Below are positions 9,023-17,294 of a stretch of 64,000 nt of DNA, piece by piece (position 1 is the first letter of the stretch; each line of letters begins with the position of its first letter). A program made the position numbers and the translations under genes. The notes below the pieces were generated by a model. The model saw only the letters and a list, made by a program, of their open reading frames with translations. It was not told where the DNA came from and made no database searches. The stretch lies in the NCBI RefSeq assembly GCF_000711975.1, contig NZ_JONT01000003.1:1-64000 (forward strand), in the 5' to 3' direction. This DNA comes from Desulfofalx alkaliphila DSM 12257 (GTDB lineage Bacteria > Bacillota > Desulfotomaculia > Desulfotomaculales > Desulfohalotomaculaceae).

Positions 9023-9448
9023 TTATTTAAACAGATATTTAATGGGCTTATTTCTCCTATGAAAAGAAACCACCACGGTATAATCATCTCCGCTTTTTGT
9101 CTGGGTCATATTAATTTTAATATATATATCAACAGTCTCCAGCTCGCCCCAGTAATCAAGTTCTTGGGATTTGCAGAATATGTAAAGCTTTTCATGGGCA
9201 AATTCTTCCTTCTGATTATCAACGGCATAGCAAAAATCATCATATTGAATTCCTAATAATATTTCCCTTTCCTTTTTTGTATTGATTCTATAATCCTCTA
9301 TAAACTCCATGTTTTCCCGTCTTTTTCGCCCTTTGGCAATGGTATACTTTCCGTCTAATATTGCTTTTCTGAACCTAGTAAGGTACTCTTTTATTTCATC
9401 GGGGGTAAAATCCGTATATTTACCGGCTTTCCTTGTGGTGGAGCTCAA
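9023..9448 (-). CDS. MqsR-like toxin
   Basis: Predicted mRNA-cleaving toxin partner of the Panacea protein. The 141-residue protein has an MqsR-like pattern: a helical N-terminus (EIKEYLTRFRKAIL), then ILLGIQYDDFCYAV, then a beta part with DIYIKINM and YTVVVSFHRR. It is longer than classical MqsR (about 98 residues), mainly at the N-terminus. The TTG start follows AGGGGTGAT by 6 bases. Toxin-first order is the arrangement of mqsRA. Assignment by pattern is tentative: another RelE-fold toxin is possible, and catalytic residues were not checked. Confidence 0.65.
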   Translation of the reverse strand: MSSTTRKAGKYTDFTPDEIKEYLTRFRKAILDGKYTIAKGRKRRENMEFIEDYRINTKKEREILLGIQYDDFCYAVDNQKEEFAHEKLYIFCKSQELDYWGELETVDIYIKINMTQTKSGDDYTVVVSFHRRNKPIKYLFK

Positions 9449-9484
9449 ATCCCTATCACCCCTATTCTTCTATTATATAAAATT

Positions 9485-9532
9485 GTATACTAAATATACC
9501 TATAACACAAGAATAAACGTATCAATTGATAC
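9485..9532 (-). promoter_or_regulatory. Candidate operator region of the toxin-antitoxin operon
   Basis: Upstream of the toxin gene are a perfect 14-base palindrome GTATCAATTGATAC (9519-9532) and a shorter GTATA-N5-TATAC inverted repeat (9485-9499). CGTATCAA recurs at 9549-9556. Symmetric sites in this position fit autorepression by the helix-turn-helix antitoxin. The symmetry is seen directly; binding is inference. Confidence 0.5.
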
Positions 9533-9554
9533 CTTATGTTTGTTTTTTCGTATC

Positions 9555-9589
9555 AAAAAGCAGGGTGCTTGATTGGCACCCTGCTTTTT
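9555..9589 (-). terminator. Terminator of the SLH protein gene
   Basis: Strong hairpin GCAGGGTGC/GCACCCTGC with A and T runs on either side, just after the SLH gene stop. It may also work in the other direction. Confidence 0.9.
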
Positions 9590-9592
9590 TAC

Positions 9593-10822
9593 CTACCCTT
9601 CTTCAGTTTCAGTACTTTCCTCTTCTTCGTTTGCAGTTACTTCTTCTACATCCTCTTCATTGTTTTCTTCCTCACCTGATTGGTCTTGGCCGTCATCTAA
9701 GTTATCATTTTCGTTTCCGGTTTCATCATTATTTTCATCAACTGCATCTTCTTCAACTACTTCTTCCTCAACCGGCTCTTCTGCAACCACCTCATTAACT
9801 GTCACAGCAAAGTCTTTACTGGTCAGCAGCTCCTGACCTTCTACAGCAACAATGCTGATGGTTACAGTGTATTCACCGGCAGTTCCTTCTGCAAAGGTGG
9901 CTTTAAAGTTGTCGGTGGCATCCAGCAGGGGAAAGCCCTCTGCAGGGCCAAAGGAAGCCAGCAGTTTGCCTTCTTTAACCTCTAAAGGCAGTTCCAAGTA
10001 CTCAGTAATTTCCTCGTTCACAACTTCATAAAACACAGCCAGTTCATCACCGGTTAACTCTGCATCTTCTTTGCTTATTTCCAGGTTTACGGTCACCATG
10101 GTGTTTTCATAGTCGTATACCGCAGTGGTAACACTAAACTCTTTTTCTACTCCCTCGTCAAATATATCAAGACCTTCAGCCCTAACCGTGGGTGCAAGCT
10201 TAACTTCTTCAACATCATTTAAGGTGCGGTCTATGGTTACCAGTGTTTCGGCTCTGCTGATGGGTCTGGTAGCCCTAAAGGTTTCGTCTTCATAGCCGCC
10301 CATGTATCCCTTAGCGACAACTGCAGCCACTGCACCTTTACTCCATGCGGGAATAGATTGGGCATCGGCAAATCTGTCAATAGCTTCTACATTGGACTCT
10401 TCATCTAACCCCACCAGGCGGGCCAGCATAGATGCAGCCTCTTGACGGCTGATATTGGCATTGGGCTTAAAAGTACCGTCTTCATAACCGCCTATGTAGC
10501 CGGCTTCTTTAGCTATTGCCACCTGCTCAGCATACCAGGCATCGGCATCAACATCGGGAAAGCTGATTTCCGCACTTTCTGTTAACCCGTGGGCCCTGTT
10601 CACAAAGGCCACAAATTCAGCCCGGCTAACACTCTTGTTGGGTTTAAAGCTGCCGTCTTCATAGCCTGCGGCCAGACCTTTATCCAGCCAGTCATCAATT
10701 TGCTCCTTGGCCCAGTGATTATCCGCTACATCGGAAGCTTTTGCAAAGGCTGTCACTGTCATGGCCAGCACTAAGCAAAGGGCCAAACTAACTACCAAAG
10801 CGCTCCTTCTTTTCAAAAACAT
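9593..10822 (-). CDS. Exported S-layer homology (SLH) protein with acidic C-terminal tail
   Basis: A surface protein held on the wall polymer by SLH repeats. The 409-residue protein has a signal peptide (residues 1-27, KRRS charge, hydrophobic core, AFA end), then three SLH repeats at about 28-82, 83-142 and 143-203, each with a GYEDGTF-type motif and a following SRAE/SRQE helix. Residues about 204-335 form an unrecognised beta-rich domain. From about 340 the protein is almost only Glu, Asp and Asn. CsaB, which makes the SLH ligand, is encoded at 39433 in this window. Function beyond anchoring is unknown. Confidence 0.9.
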   Translation of the reverse strand: MFLKRRSALVVSLALCLVLAMTVTAFAKASDVADNHWAKEQIDDWLDKGLAAGYEDGSFKPNKSVSRAEFVAFVNRAHGLTESAEISFPDVDADAWYAEQVAIAKEAGYIGGYEDGTFKPNANISRQEAASMLARLVGLDEESNVEAIDRFADAQSIPAWSKGAVAAVVAKGYMGGYEDETFRATRPISRAETLVTIDRTLNDVEEVKLAPTVRAEGLDIFDEGVEKEFSVTTAVYDYENTMVTVNLEISKEDAELTGDELAVFYEVVNEEITEYLELPLEVKEGKLLASFGPAEGFPLLDATDNFKATFAEGTAGEYTVTISIVAVEGQELLTSKDFAVTVNEVVAEEPVEEEVVEEDAVDENNDETGNENDNLDDGQDQSGEEENNEEDVEEVTANEEEESTETEEG

Positions 10823-10975
10823 TTTCTGCCTCCTCTAATGATGTCTTATTTTTAGGAACGCTATTACTATTCTGCAAAAGCCCCCTGTTTCCTTTTAGAA
10901 AGCATATAAAGCTTGTTAGTAATGTTTTTCATTGCAGTTAAAAGAAGGGGCTTTTATGCCTTTAATGGCAATAAC

Positions 10976-13051
10976 TTATCTGGTTAGGGTAATCTTACCG
11001 GAGGCAGCATCATAATCCACCGCCGCACCTAGCTTATCACTGACAAAGCGCAGGGGCACAAAGGCACTGCCGTCCACAATTTCCGCCGGGGCGTCTATAC
11101 TGTCCTCAACCCCGTTTACCGTCACCGCATCCCCGTCTATAGGCATAATAATCTCGGTGTCACCGTCTTTAATTATCACTTGCCGGGTTTTAGAGGCCCA
11201 GTTCACCTCAGCACCCAAGGCTTCACTGACAAAGCGTACCGGCACCATGGTTCTCTCTTCCTCGGTGATAAAGGGCTCTGCATCCAGGGTGAAGACTTTG
11301 CCATTGATACTGGCCTCCTGTTCACCAATCTTTAATTCAATCACCGACACCCCATGGATTACTACAAACTCATGCAAGCCATCCAGTTCCACCTCAGCGG
11401 TAACCTTGTTTGAATAGGGGTTAACCATAGAGGGGTAAATTACTTCTTCGCCATTTATTCGCTCAGCAATATTTAAATTCCATTGGTTTCCCACCGCCGC
11501 CAAGTCTGTGTACCAATTACCGTACCAGTCTGGGTAGTCGTTTCGGTAATATAGGCTTAGCTCACCTTTTATGTTAGCCCCCTTGGTGTCAATGGTCCAA
11601 ATTCTTTCCACCCCGTCAATGCCAACCGCCTCATCTGCCCTTATTGTCACCTCTCCCGTTTCAACCGGTTGATCAAGCTTAAGTTTAGCAATAACCCAGC
11701 CATTAAGATCGGTTAAAAAAACCTCTTCCAATCCACTAAGGGGAGCGGTTGCGGTATAAGGCAAACCATCATGGCTGTTAATCTGCCTGTCTAAAAACTG
11801 ATACCTTAATTCCACAAAATCCACTATACTCTCCACATGGTAGGCATGCCTGCCCAATTCCCCATGATGGTTTTGTGGGTGCAAGATAAAACTATCCTCT
11901 CCCGGCAGTACATTTACACTGTTTTCAATTGCCCTTTGAATGAGCTTTGTTTTTTCTTTAAAGTAGTCAGGGGTAAACTTTTGCTCCATCAAGTAAATTA
12001 GACGCTTATCCAGCAAGTCTTTTAATTCCGGTGTTTGTAGGAATTTTTTCACCAGATCATTATCCCAGCCGTGCCAGCCCGGTTCAAGGCTGTATTCATA
12101 GGCGAAAAAGTCATTGGCAGTAACTACATCTAACCGGGTATGGGAACCAAAGGTTAAATCCTTATCCCAGGGAATAACCATCCATTTGCCTTCCGGATCA
12201 TTATGATCTAAATACAGCCAGTAATCGTCACCATATGCATCAATATCGCCAATTAAAATATGAATGGCTAACCAATCGATAAAGTTCTCTAGGTTAAACC
12301 TCTCTTCAAAACCCCGGGCAAATTCCGGTCCCGGCGGTGTGTTATACACCCATTGAGCCAGATCCGCCAGCCGTGACCATTCCGGCTTATTTCTATAGTC
12401 AAAATTCTCTTCTAAAAACTCTTCCTTATCTTCTATGGCATCAATATTAAAACCAAAAAGGGAGGCCCGATCAATCTCCGGCTTATGCCTATTATCTCTG
12501 AACTGGTCTCTTACCAATGTGCCGTCACCGTTTAAACCGGCATTTTTTAACAGGTCTGCATCCACCCGCTCGATTTGAATGTACAGCCCTTCAAAAATGT
12601 CATTAATGTACAGTTCAAAGTATTGTGCCCTGGGAGCCGGATGCCCCAGTTCTCTGAACATATCCATGGACAGCTTTTCACGCATCATGGAGGGATCTGT
12701 GTACATGGCATTTAAATTCATCCGGTTACTGCCATTGAGAAAATCCTGTCTCTCCTCAAAGCGAACGTTATAGGGTTTTTTGGGCAGCAGTCTGGTGGAA
12801 CTGCCCCTAAACCTCACTCCCCTTAAATCCAGTTCCTCACCATCCGGAGAGGTTTTCGCATAGGCAGCAACCGGTTCATCGGAAAATACCTCCCGGGAAT
12901 ATAAGTGCTGCAAGTCATCGTCTTCAATATACAAATACAGTTTCTTGATATCAATGGCATCACCGGCGTAGGCGTGGTCCCCTTGCCCAACAGCCAGCCA
13001 ACTAACTAAAAATAAACAACAAATAGCCACAGCCGTAATTGTTTTCTTCAA
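10976..13051 (-). CDS. Exported CotH-kinase-like protein with C-terminal stalk domain
   Basis: CotH proteins are secreted atypical kinases, known best from spore coats. The chosen TTG start at 13051 lies 7 bases after AGGGGTG and begins directly with a signal peptide (KKTITAVAICC..., ending near AYAG); an ATG at 13069 has no good ribosome site. The CotH core covers about residues 30-420, with RFRGSSTR, NLNAMYTDPSMMREKL and the metal/nucleotide region WMVIPWDKDLTFG. The last 90 residues are a copper-amine-oxidase N-terminal-like pair of repeats (MVPVRFVSEALGAEVNW and FVPLRFVSDKLGA), used in this group as a surface stalk. Substrate unknown. Confidence 0.88.
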   Translation of the reverse strand: MKKTITAVAICCLFLVSWLAVGQGDHAYAGDAIDIKKLYLYIEDDDLQHLYSREVFSDEPVAAYAKTSPDGEELDLRGVRFRGSSTRLLPKKPYNVRFEERQDFLNGSNRMNLNAMYTDPSMMREKLSMDMFRELGHPAPRAQYFELYINDIFEGLYIQIERVDADLLKNAGLNGDGTLVRDQFRDNRHKPEIDRASLFGFNIDAIEDKEEFLEENFDYRNKPEWSRLADLAQWVYNTPPGPEFARGFEERFNLENFIDWLAIHILIGDIDAYGDDYWLYLDHNDPEGKWMVIPWDKDLTFGSHTRLDVVTANDFFAYEYSLEPGWHGWDNDLVKKFLQTPELKDLLDKRLIYLMEQKFTPDYFKEKTKLIQRAIENSVNVLPGEDSFILHPQNHHGELGRHAYHVESIVDFVELRYQFLDRQINSHDGLPYTATAPLSGLEEVFLTDLNGWVIAKLKLDQPVETGEVTIRADEAVGIDGVERIWTIDTKGANIKGELSLYYRNDYPDWYGNWYTDLAAVGNQWNLNIAERINGEEVIYPSMVNPYSNKVTAEVELDGLHEFVVIHGVSVIELKIGEQEASINGKVFTLDAEPFITEEERTMVPVRFVSEALGAEVNWASKTRQVIIKDGDTEIIMPIDGDAVTVNGVEDSIDAPAEIVDGSAFVPLRFVSDKLGAAVDYDAASGKITLTR

Positions 13052-13103
13052 AACACTACACCCCTTCATTCAATTCTTCACCGGCGGTTTCTGCACTGTC
13101 ATT

Positions 13104-13139
13104 AAAAAATAAAGCTTTGGGTTCAAAGCTTTATTTTTT
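13104..13139 (-). terminator. Terminator downstream of the MFS transporter gene
   Basis: Nearly perfect hairpin AAAAAATAAAGCTTTG/CAAAGCTTTATTTTTT with a 4-base loop, lying between the MFS stop and the CotH start. A and T runs on both arms make it potentially bidirectional. Confidence 0.88.
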
Positions 13140-13150
13140 ACTTTATTAAG

Positions 13151-14320
13151 TTATTCTTCTTTTCTCTGCCTACCCACCATTAGGTACAGCAGCAAGGCCA
13201 ACAGTGCCGGTATGGCGGAAATCATGTACATGGTGCCGTAACCCACCAGCTGAGACACAACGCCCCACAAGACCGCCCCCACGCCAATACCTAAGTCAAA
13301 GGCCGAAAAAAAGGTTCCATTGGCTGCACCCCGCCGATGGGGAGGCAGATTATAAACCGTCATGGCTTGCAGGCTGGGCTGGGCAAAGCCAAAGCCCAAG
13401 GCATAAAATACCGCAGCCGCTAAAAACATCCACAGCGGTTCAGCAATACCCAGTATCAGCATACCCACAGCTATTAGCAGGGTGCCTGGTATCACTACTA
13501 TATCAAATCCCTTGCGATCTGCCAGCATGCCGGCCAGCGGCCGGGTTACTGCCAAAACCACTGCATACACCGTAAAGAATATTCCAATGTTAAGTATCCC
13601 CTTCTCTGCGGCATGAAGAGCTATAAAGGTTACTACAGCACCATAGGTGAGAGTTATAAAAAACAGCACCAAGGAAGGCCGAAAGGCCTGTGGTTCAAAC
13701 ATTGAAGCAAAACCCTTGGGAGCGGCTTCCTTGGGGTCTCTTTTTACTTCATTTTTAATACAGGTGCTCAGTGCCAGGGACAGAATGGCCAATGCGGCAG
13801 ATGAAAAGAACAATACTGTAAAGTTGTATTGATATATTATATAGAGGCCCAGGGCCGGGGCCACCGCCATGGACAGTGTTGTGGCCAGCCCAAAATATCC
13901 CATACCCTCACCCAGTCGGGGCTTGGGTATAATATCCGAAGCCACCGTGCCTGTGGCGGTGTTGCTGGTGCCCCAACCGAGACCGTGCAAAAAGCGCAGC
14001 ACCAGCAGCATTAATATGGAGCCGGCCCAGTTGTAGGCAAGGGTAATGATAATAAATACTACCAAGCCCGCAAACAAGAGGGGTTTTCTGCCGTGTGTGT
14101 CCAGAGACCGGCCAACAAAGGGTCTCACCACCACGGCGGCCACGGTGAAAATGCCCACCACCAAACCTACCATAGATTCCTGCCCACCCAAATGTGCCAC
14201 AAACACCGGCAAGGTGGGCATCAACATTTGAAAACCTAAGAAAAGAGTCAAGTTAACTAAGCAAATTAAAATAAAGTCACGGGTCCACAGGGCAGATTTA
14301 GCAACAGGCTTCGTATCCAA
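13151..14320 (-). CDS. Major facilitator superfamily transporter
   Basis: A 389-residue membrane protein with about 12 hydrophobic segments. It shows the MFS loop motif GRSLDTHGRKPLLFAG between segments 2 and 3 and a second half-copy, GMLADRKGFD, between 8 and 9. The charged central loop (residues about 190-210) divides the two six-helix halves. Likely a drug or metabolite exporter; the substrate cannot be read. It is a single gene with its own terminator. Confidence 0.88.
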   Translation of the reverse strand: MDTKPVAKSALWTRDFILICLVNLTLFLGFQMLMPTLPVFVAHLGGQESMVGLVVGIFTVAAVVVRPFVGRSLDTHGRKPLLFAGLVVFIIITLAYNWAGSILMLLVLRFLHGLGWGTSNTATGTVASDIIPKPRLGEGMGYFGLATTLSMAVAPALGLYIIYQYNFTVLFFSSAALAILSLALSTCIKNEVKRDPKEAAPKGFASMFEPQAFRPSLVLFFITLTYGAVVTFIALHAAEKGILNIGIFFTVYAVVLAVTRPLAGMLADRKGFDIVVIPGTLLIAVGMLILGIAEPLWMFLAAAVFYALGFGFAQPSLQAMTVYNLPPHRRGAANGTFFSAFDLGIGVGAVLWGVVSQLVGYGTMYMISAIPALLALLLYLMVGRQRKEE

Positions 14321-14399
14321 AATATCCTCTCCTAGCTAAAAACATTCTAAAAACGGCTGGCATCACAGAAGGCTTGCCGGCACCGTCATACTGCAAAAA

Positions 14400-14421
14400 G
14401 GCGGACAAAAAGGGGTCCGCC
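14400..14421 (-). terminator. Terminator of the transketolase operon
   Basis: Stem GGCGGAC/GTCCGCC with a T run on the minus strand, just after the second transketolase gene. The same stem is used at 50733-50749. Confidence 0.88.
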
Positions 14422-14435
14422 ATTGCAAAGGCTCT

Positions 14436-15377
14436 CTACTTCTTCTTTTTTAACACCTGCTTGGCCGCTGCAACAATATCCTTGGCTGTGAGCCCAAAAT
14501 ACTCCAGCAGCTCTGCCGGTTTGCCCGATTCACCGAACAGGTCCCTTACCCCCACCCGCTTGATGGGTACCGGATGGTGCTCGCTCACCGCCTCTGCCAC
14601 TGCGCTTCCCAAACCGCCGATGATACTGTGCTCTTCGGCGGTGACAATGGCCCCGGTTTCCCAGGCCGCATCCACCACCTTGGCAATATCCAGCGGTTTA
14701 ATGGTATGTATATTTAGCACCCGGGCATCGATGCCTTCTTTGGCCAACTGCTCCGCTGCCTCCAGGGCAACGGACACCATCATGCCGGTGGCAATAATGG
14801 TTAAATCCTTGCCGGGCCGCATTTGCACCGCCTCGCCGGGGTTAAACTGAAAATTGTCATCATGAATTGCCGGCACCCCGGAGCGCCCCAAACGAATGTA
14901 AACGGGGCCTTCAATTTCCACCGCTGCCCTAATAGCGGCATCGGTCTCCTTAGCGTCAGCGGGAACAAAAATTGTAAAGTTGGGCAGGGCCCGCATTATG
15001 GCAATATCTTCAATGGCCTGGTGGGAGCCGCCGTCCTCGCCCACTGTGATGCCGGCGTGGGTGGCAGCTATTTTTACATTGAGACGGGGGTAAGCCACGC
15101 TGTTGCGCACCTGATCATAGGCCCGCCCGGTGGCAAAGACCGCAAAGGTGCTGCAAAAGGGCACCTTGCCCGCCGCAGCCAAACCGGCAGCGGTGGCCAT
15201 CATGTTGGCCTCGGCAATGCCCATGTTGAAAAACCGCTCGGGGTAGTGCCGGCCAAAATCATAGGTTTTAGTGGATTTAGAAAGGTCAGCATCCAATACC
15301 ACAATATCTTTATTTTCCTTACCCAGGGCCAGCAGAGTTTCCCCATAGGCCTCCCGGGTAGCAATTTTTTTCGTCAC
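14436..15377 (-). CDS. Transketolase, C-terminal subunit
   Basis: Second half of a split transketolase of the non-oxidative pentose phosphate pathway. The 313-residue protein holds the pyrimidine-binding domain (about 1-165: GIAEANMMATAAGLAAAGK with the conserved Glu, then THAGITVGEDGGSHQ) and the C-terminal domain (about 180-313: EEHSIIGGLGSAVAEAV). The GTG start is preceded by GGAGG with 8 bases spacing. The N-terminal subunit gene is 84 bases upstream. Split transketolases are common in Clostridia and archaea. Confidence 0.95.
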   Translation of the reverse strand: MTKKIATREAYGETLLALGKENKDIVVLDADLSKSTKTYDFGRHYPERFFNMGIAEANMMATAAGLAAAGKVPFCSTFAVFATGRAYDQVRNSVAYPRLNVKIAATHAGITVGEDGGSHQAIEDIAIMRALPNFTIFVPADAKETDAAIRAAVEIEGPVYIRLGRSGVPAIHDDNFQFNPGEAVQMRPGKDLTIIATGMMVSVALEAAEQLAKEGIDARVLNIHTIKPLDIAKVVDAAWETGAIVTAEEHSIIGGLGSAVAEAVSEHHPVPIKRVGVRDLFGESGKPAELLEYFGLTAKDIVAAAKQVLKKKK

Positions 15378-15408
15378 TGGGGTTACCTCCTATATCTTGA
15401 ATTCTCAG

Positions 15409-15452
15409 GTTTCAATGAATCGAACCCGCCTAGGGCACGATTCATCGCGTCC
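15409..15452. repeat. Degenerate copies of the dispersed palindrome between the transketolase genes
   Basis: GGTTTCAATGAATCGAACC (15409 on) and GGGCACGATTCATCGCGTCC (15433-15452) match, imperfectly, the GGGTTCGAT-ATCGAACCC and GGGCGTGAT-ATCACGCCC forms seen at 36156-36272 and 36725-36818. Confidence 0.6.
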
Positions 15453-15461
15453 AATGGGACA

Positions 15462-16283
15462 CTAGGCCAGTTCCTTTAAGGCCTCTTCCACCTGCTCCGG
15501 GCTGGGGGCTTTGCCGTGCCAACCCACCTGGTCTTCCATAAAAGAAACGCCCTTGCCCTTTACCGTTTTGGCCACAATGATGGTGGGCTTGCCGGCGGTC
15601 TTTTTCGCCTCTTCAATGGCATTTAATATTTGCTCCATGTTGTGGCCGTCAATTTCTATTACATGCCAGCCAAAGGCCCGCCATTTGTCTGCCACCGGCT
15701 CCGGAGACATTACTTCTTCAATGTTGCCGTCAATTTGCATTTTATTGTGATCCAAAAAGGCGGTAAGGTTGTCCAACTTATAGTGGGCCGCGGCCATGGC
15801 CGCCTCCCAAATTTGGCCTTCCTGTATTTCGCCGTCACCCAGTAACACATAGACCCGAAAATCCTTTTTATCCAATTTGCCGGCCAGGGCCATTCCGTTG
15901 GCCACAGACAGGCCTTGGCCCAATGAGCCGGTGGACATATCCACACCGGGCACCTTCCTCATATCCGGGTGGCCCTGCAGCTTGCTGCCCAGCTTGCGCA
16001 GCGTCTTTAGGTCTTCCACAGGAAAAAAACCCCGCTCTGCCAGGGCGGCATAAAGCACCGGAGCCCCGTGCCCCTTACTTAACACAAATCTGTCCCGGTC
16101 GGGGTTTTGCGGATCTTCCGGGTCCACCCTCATCACCTTAAAGTACAACGCAGCAACAAGGTCCGCTGCCGAGAGCGACCCCCCGGGGTGGCCCGAACCG
16201 GCTTCTCCCAGCATGGTAACAATATGCCGGCGTATTGCCTTTGCCTTATCCTCTAACTGCACCGTCATTTTTTTAACCTCCAT
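15462..16283 (-). CDS. Transketolase, N-terminal (thiamine diphosphate) subunit
   Basis: First half of the split enzyme. The 273-residue protein carries the diphosphate-binding TPP module: [20 protein letters not shown] near residues 22-41, SKGHGAP near 68-74, and the metal motif [20 protein letters not shown] near 149-168. It is translated before the C-terminal subunit, from which it is separated by 84 bases containing palindromic repeats. Together the two make a full-length transketolase of about 586 residues. Confidence 0.95.
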   Translation of the reverse strand: MEVKKMTVQLEDKAKAIRRHIVTMLGEAGSGHPGGSLSAADLVAALYFKVMRVDPEDPQNPDRDRFVLSKGHGAPVLYAALAERGFFPVEDLKTLRKLGSKLQGHPDMRKVPGVDMSTGSLGQGLSVANGMALAGKLDKKDFRVYVLLGDGEIQEGQIWEAAMAAAHYKLDNLTAFLDHNKMQIDGNIEEVMSPEPVADKWRAFGWHVIEIDGHNMEQILNAIEEAKKTAGKPTIIVAKTVKGKGVSFMEDQVGWHGKAPSPEQVEEALKELA

Positions 16284-16306
16284 CTACCTTTAGTATTTGG
16301 CAAATA

Positions 16307-17152
16307 TTATTTTACCGTCATTTTACTAAATCCTTCACCGATTACTTCATGCACATCCGCTAATATCATAAAGGCCCGGTGATCGGCCCGATGAACAATT
16401 TCTTTAAATTTAGAAACCTCACTGCGGTGTACCACCGACAAGAGCACCTGGCGGTTACTGCCCATGAACATTCCCCTGGCCGGCCAGGCGGTGGCACCCC
16501 GGCCCATTTCTTTTAAAATGGTATCGGCCATGGCCTGCGGTTGATTGGTGATAATTATAAATGCTTTGGCATAAGAAAAACCCTCTTGCACCAGGTCTAT
16601 CACCCGGGCCACAATAAAAAGCGTGATCAGGGCGTACAAGGGCAGCTCCCAAGATCGGAATGCAAGGCCGGCACTGAGCACCACCAGGGCATCCAACATA
16701 AAAACCAGCTGGCCAATATTACGGCCGGTATAGGAGCGCAAAATTGCCGCCGCCAAATCGGTGCCCCCGGTGGTGCCTTTATTGCGAAACACCAGACCTA
16801 TTCCCAATCCCACCAGGAGGCCGCCATAAATGCTGGCCAAGAGCAAATTTTCAGTGGGCACCGGTAAAAAGGGGGCCGATGCGTCAACCAGCACTGCCAG
16901 CGCCACCGTTCCAAACAAGGTGCGATAACCGGTGTGCCTGCCCAGCCGAATGACACCAAAAATGAATAAGGGCAGGTTCATTGCCAGCATGGCTACACCA
17001 ACCGGCGCCTTCACTAAATGATGCAGTATAATGGCAATGCCGCTTACGCCGCCCGATGCAATTTTATTGGGTACCAGAAATAAATTTAAGCCCAGCGTTA
17101 ATATTATTACCCCGGTCAACACTCCTATGTAACCACTGATAGCCCTAAGCAT
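16307..17152 (-). CDS. YitT family membrane protein (DUF161 plus DUF2179)
   Basis: A 281-residue protein with five to six N-terminal hydrophobic segments (about 1-180) containing GGVSGIAIILHHLV and FRNKGTTGGTDLAAAIL, the YitT repeats, then a soluble DUF2179 domain (about 195-281) ending EVIGEGFSKM. The family is common in Firmicutes; its transport or regulatory role is not established. It starts upstream of the transketolase genes with a 23-base gap and could share their transcript. Confidence 0.9.
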   Translation of the reverse strand: MLRAISGYIGVLTGVIILTLGLNLFLVPNKIASGGVSGIAIILHHLVKAPVGVAMLAMNLPLFIFGVIRLGRHTGYRTLFGTVALAVLVDASAPFLPVPTENLLLASIYGGLLVGLGIGLVFRNKGTTGGTDLAAAILRSYTGRNIGQLVFMLDALVVLSAGLAFRSWELPLYALITLFIVARVIDLVQEGFSYAKAFIIITNQPQAMADTILKEMGRGATAWPARGMFMGSNRQVLLSVVHRSEVSKFKEIVHRADHRAFMILADVHEVIGEGFSKMTVK

Positions 17153-17270
17153 TAGCCTTCACCTCGTACAGCTGCACTTAAGGCTATATATTTCCCAGAT
17201 TCTGCCCACAAATTGCAAAATCCTTCTAAGTTAAAACAAAATTCGACTTAATCCAGTGCAAAGAAAAAAA

Positions 17271-17290
17271 GGCGGGCCCGCCGGCCCGCC
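17271..17290 (-). terminator. Terminator of prfB
   Basis: GC-only stem GGCGGGCC/GGCCCGCC with a 4-base loop and a T run on the minus strand, 4 bases from the prfB stop. Confidence 0.9.
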
Positions 17291-17294
17291 ACTG

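Noticed and set aside
14374-14850. A 158-codon plus-strand frame
   Set aside because: Antisense shadow of the transketolase C-terminal subunit gene, with serine/alanine-rich low-complexity protein.
14823-15479. A 218-codon plus-strand frame
   Set aside because: Antisense to the transketolase gene and the intergenic repeat; no ribosome site, no family resemblance.
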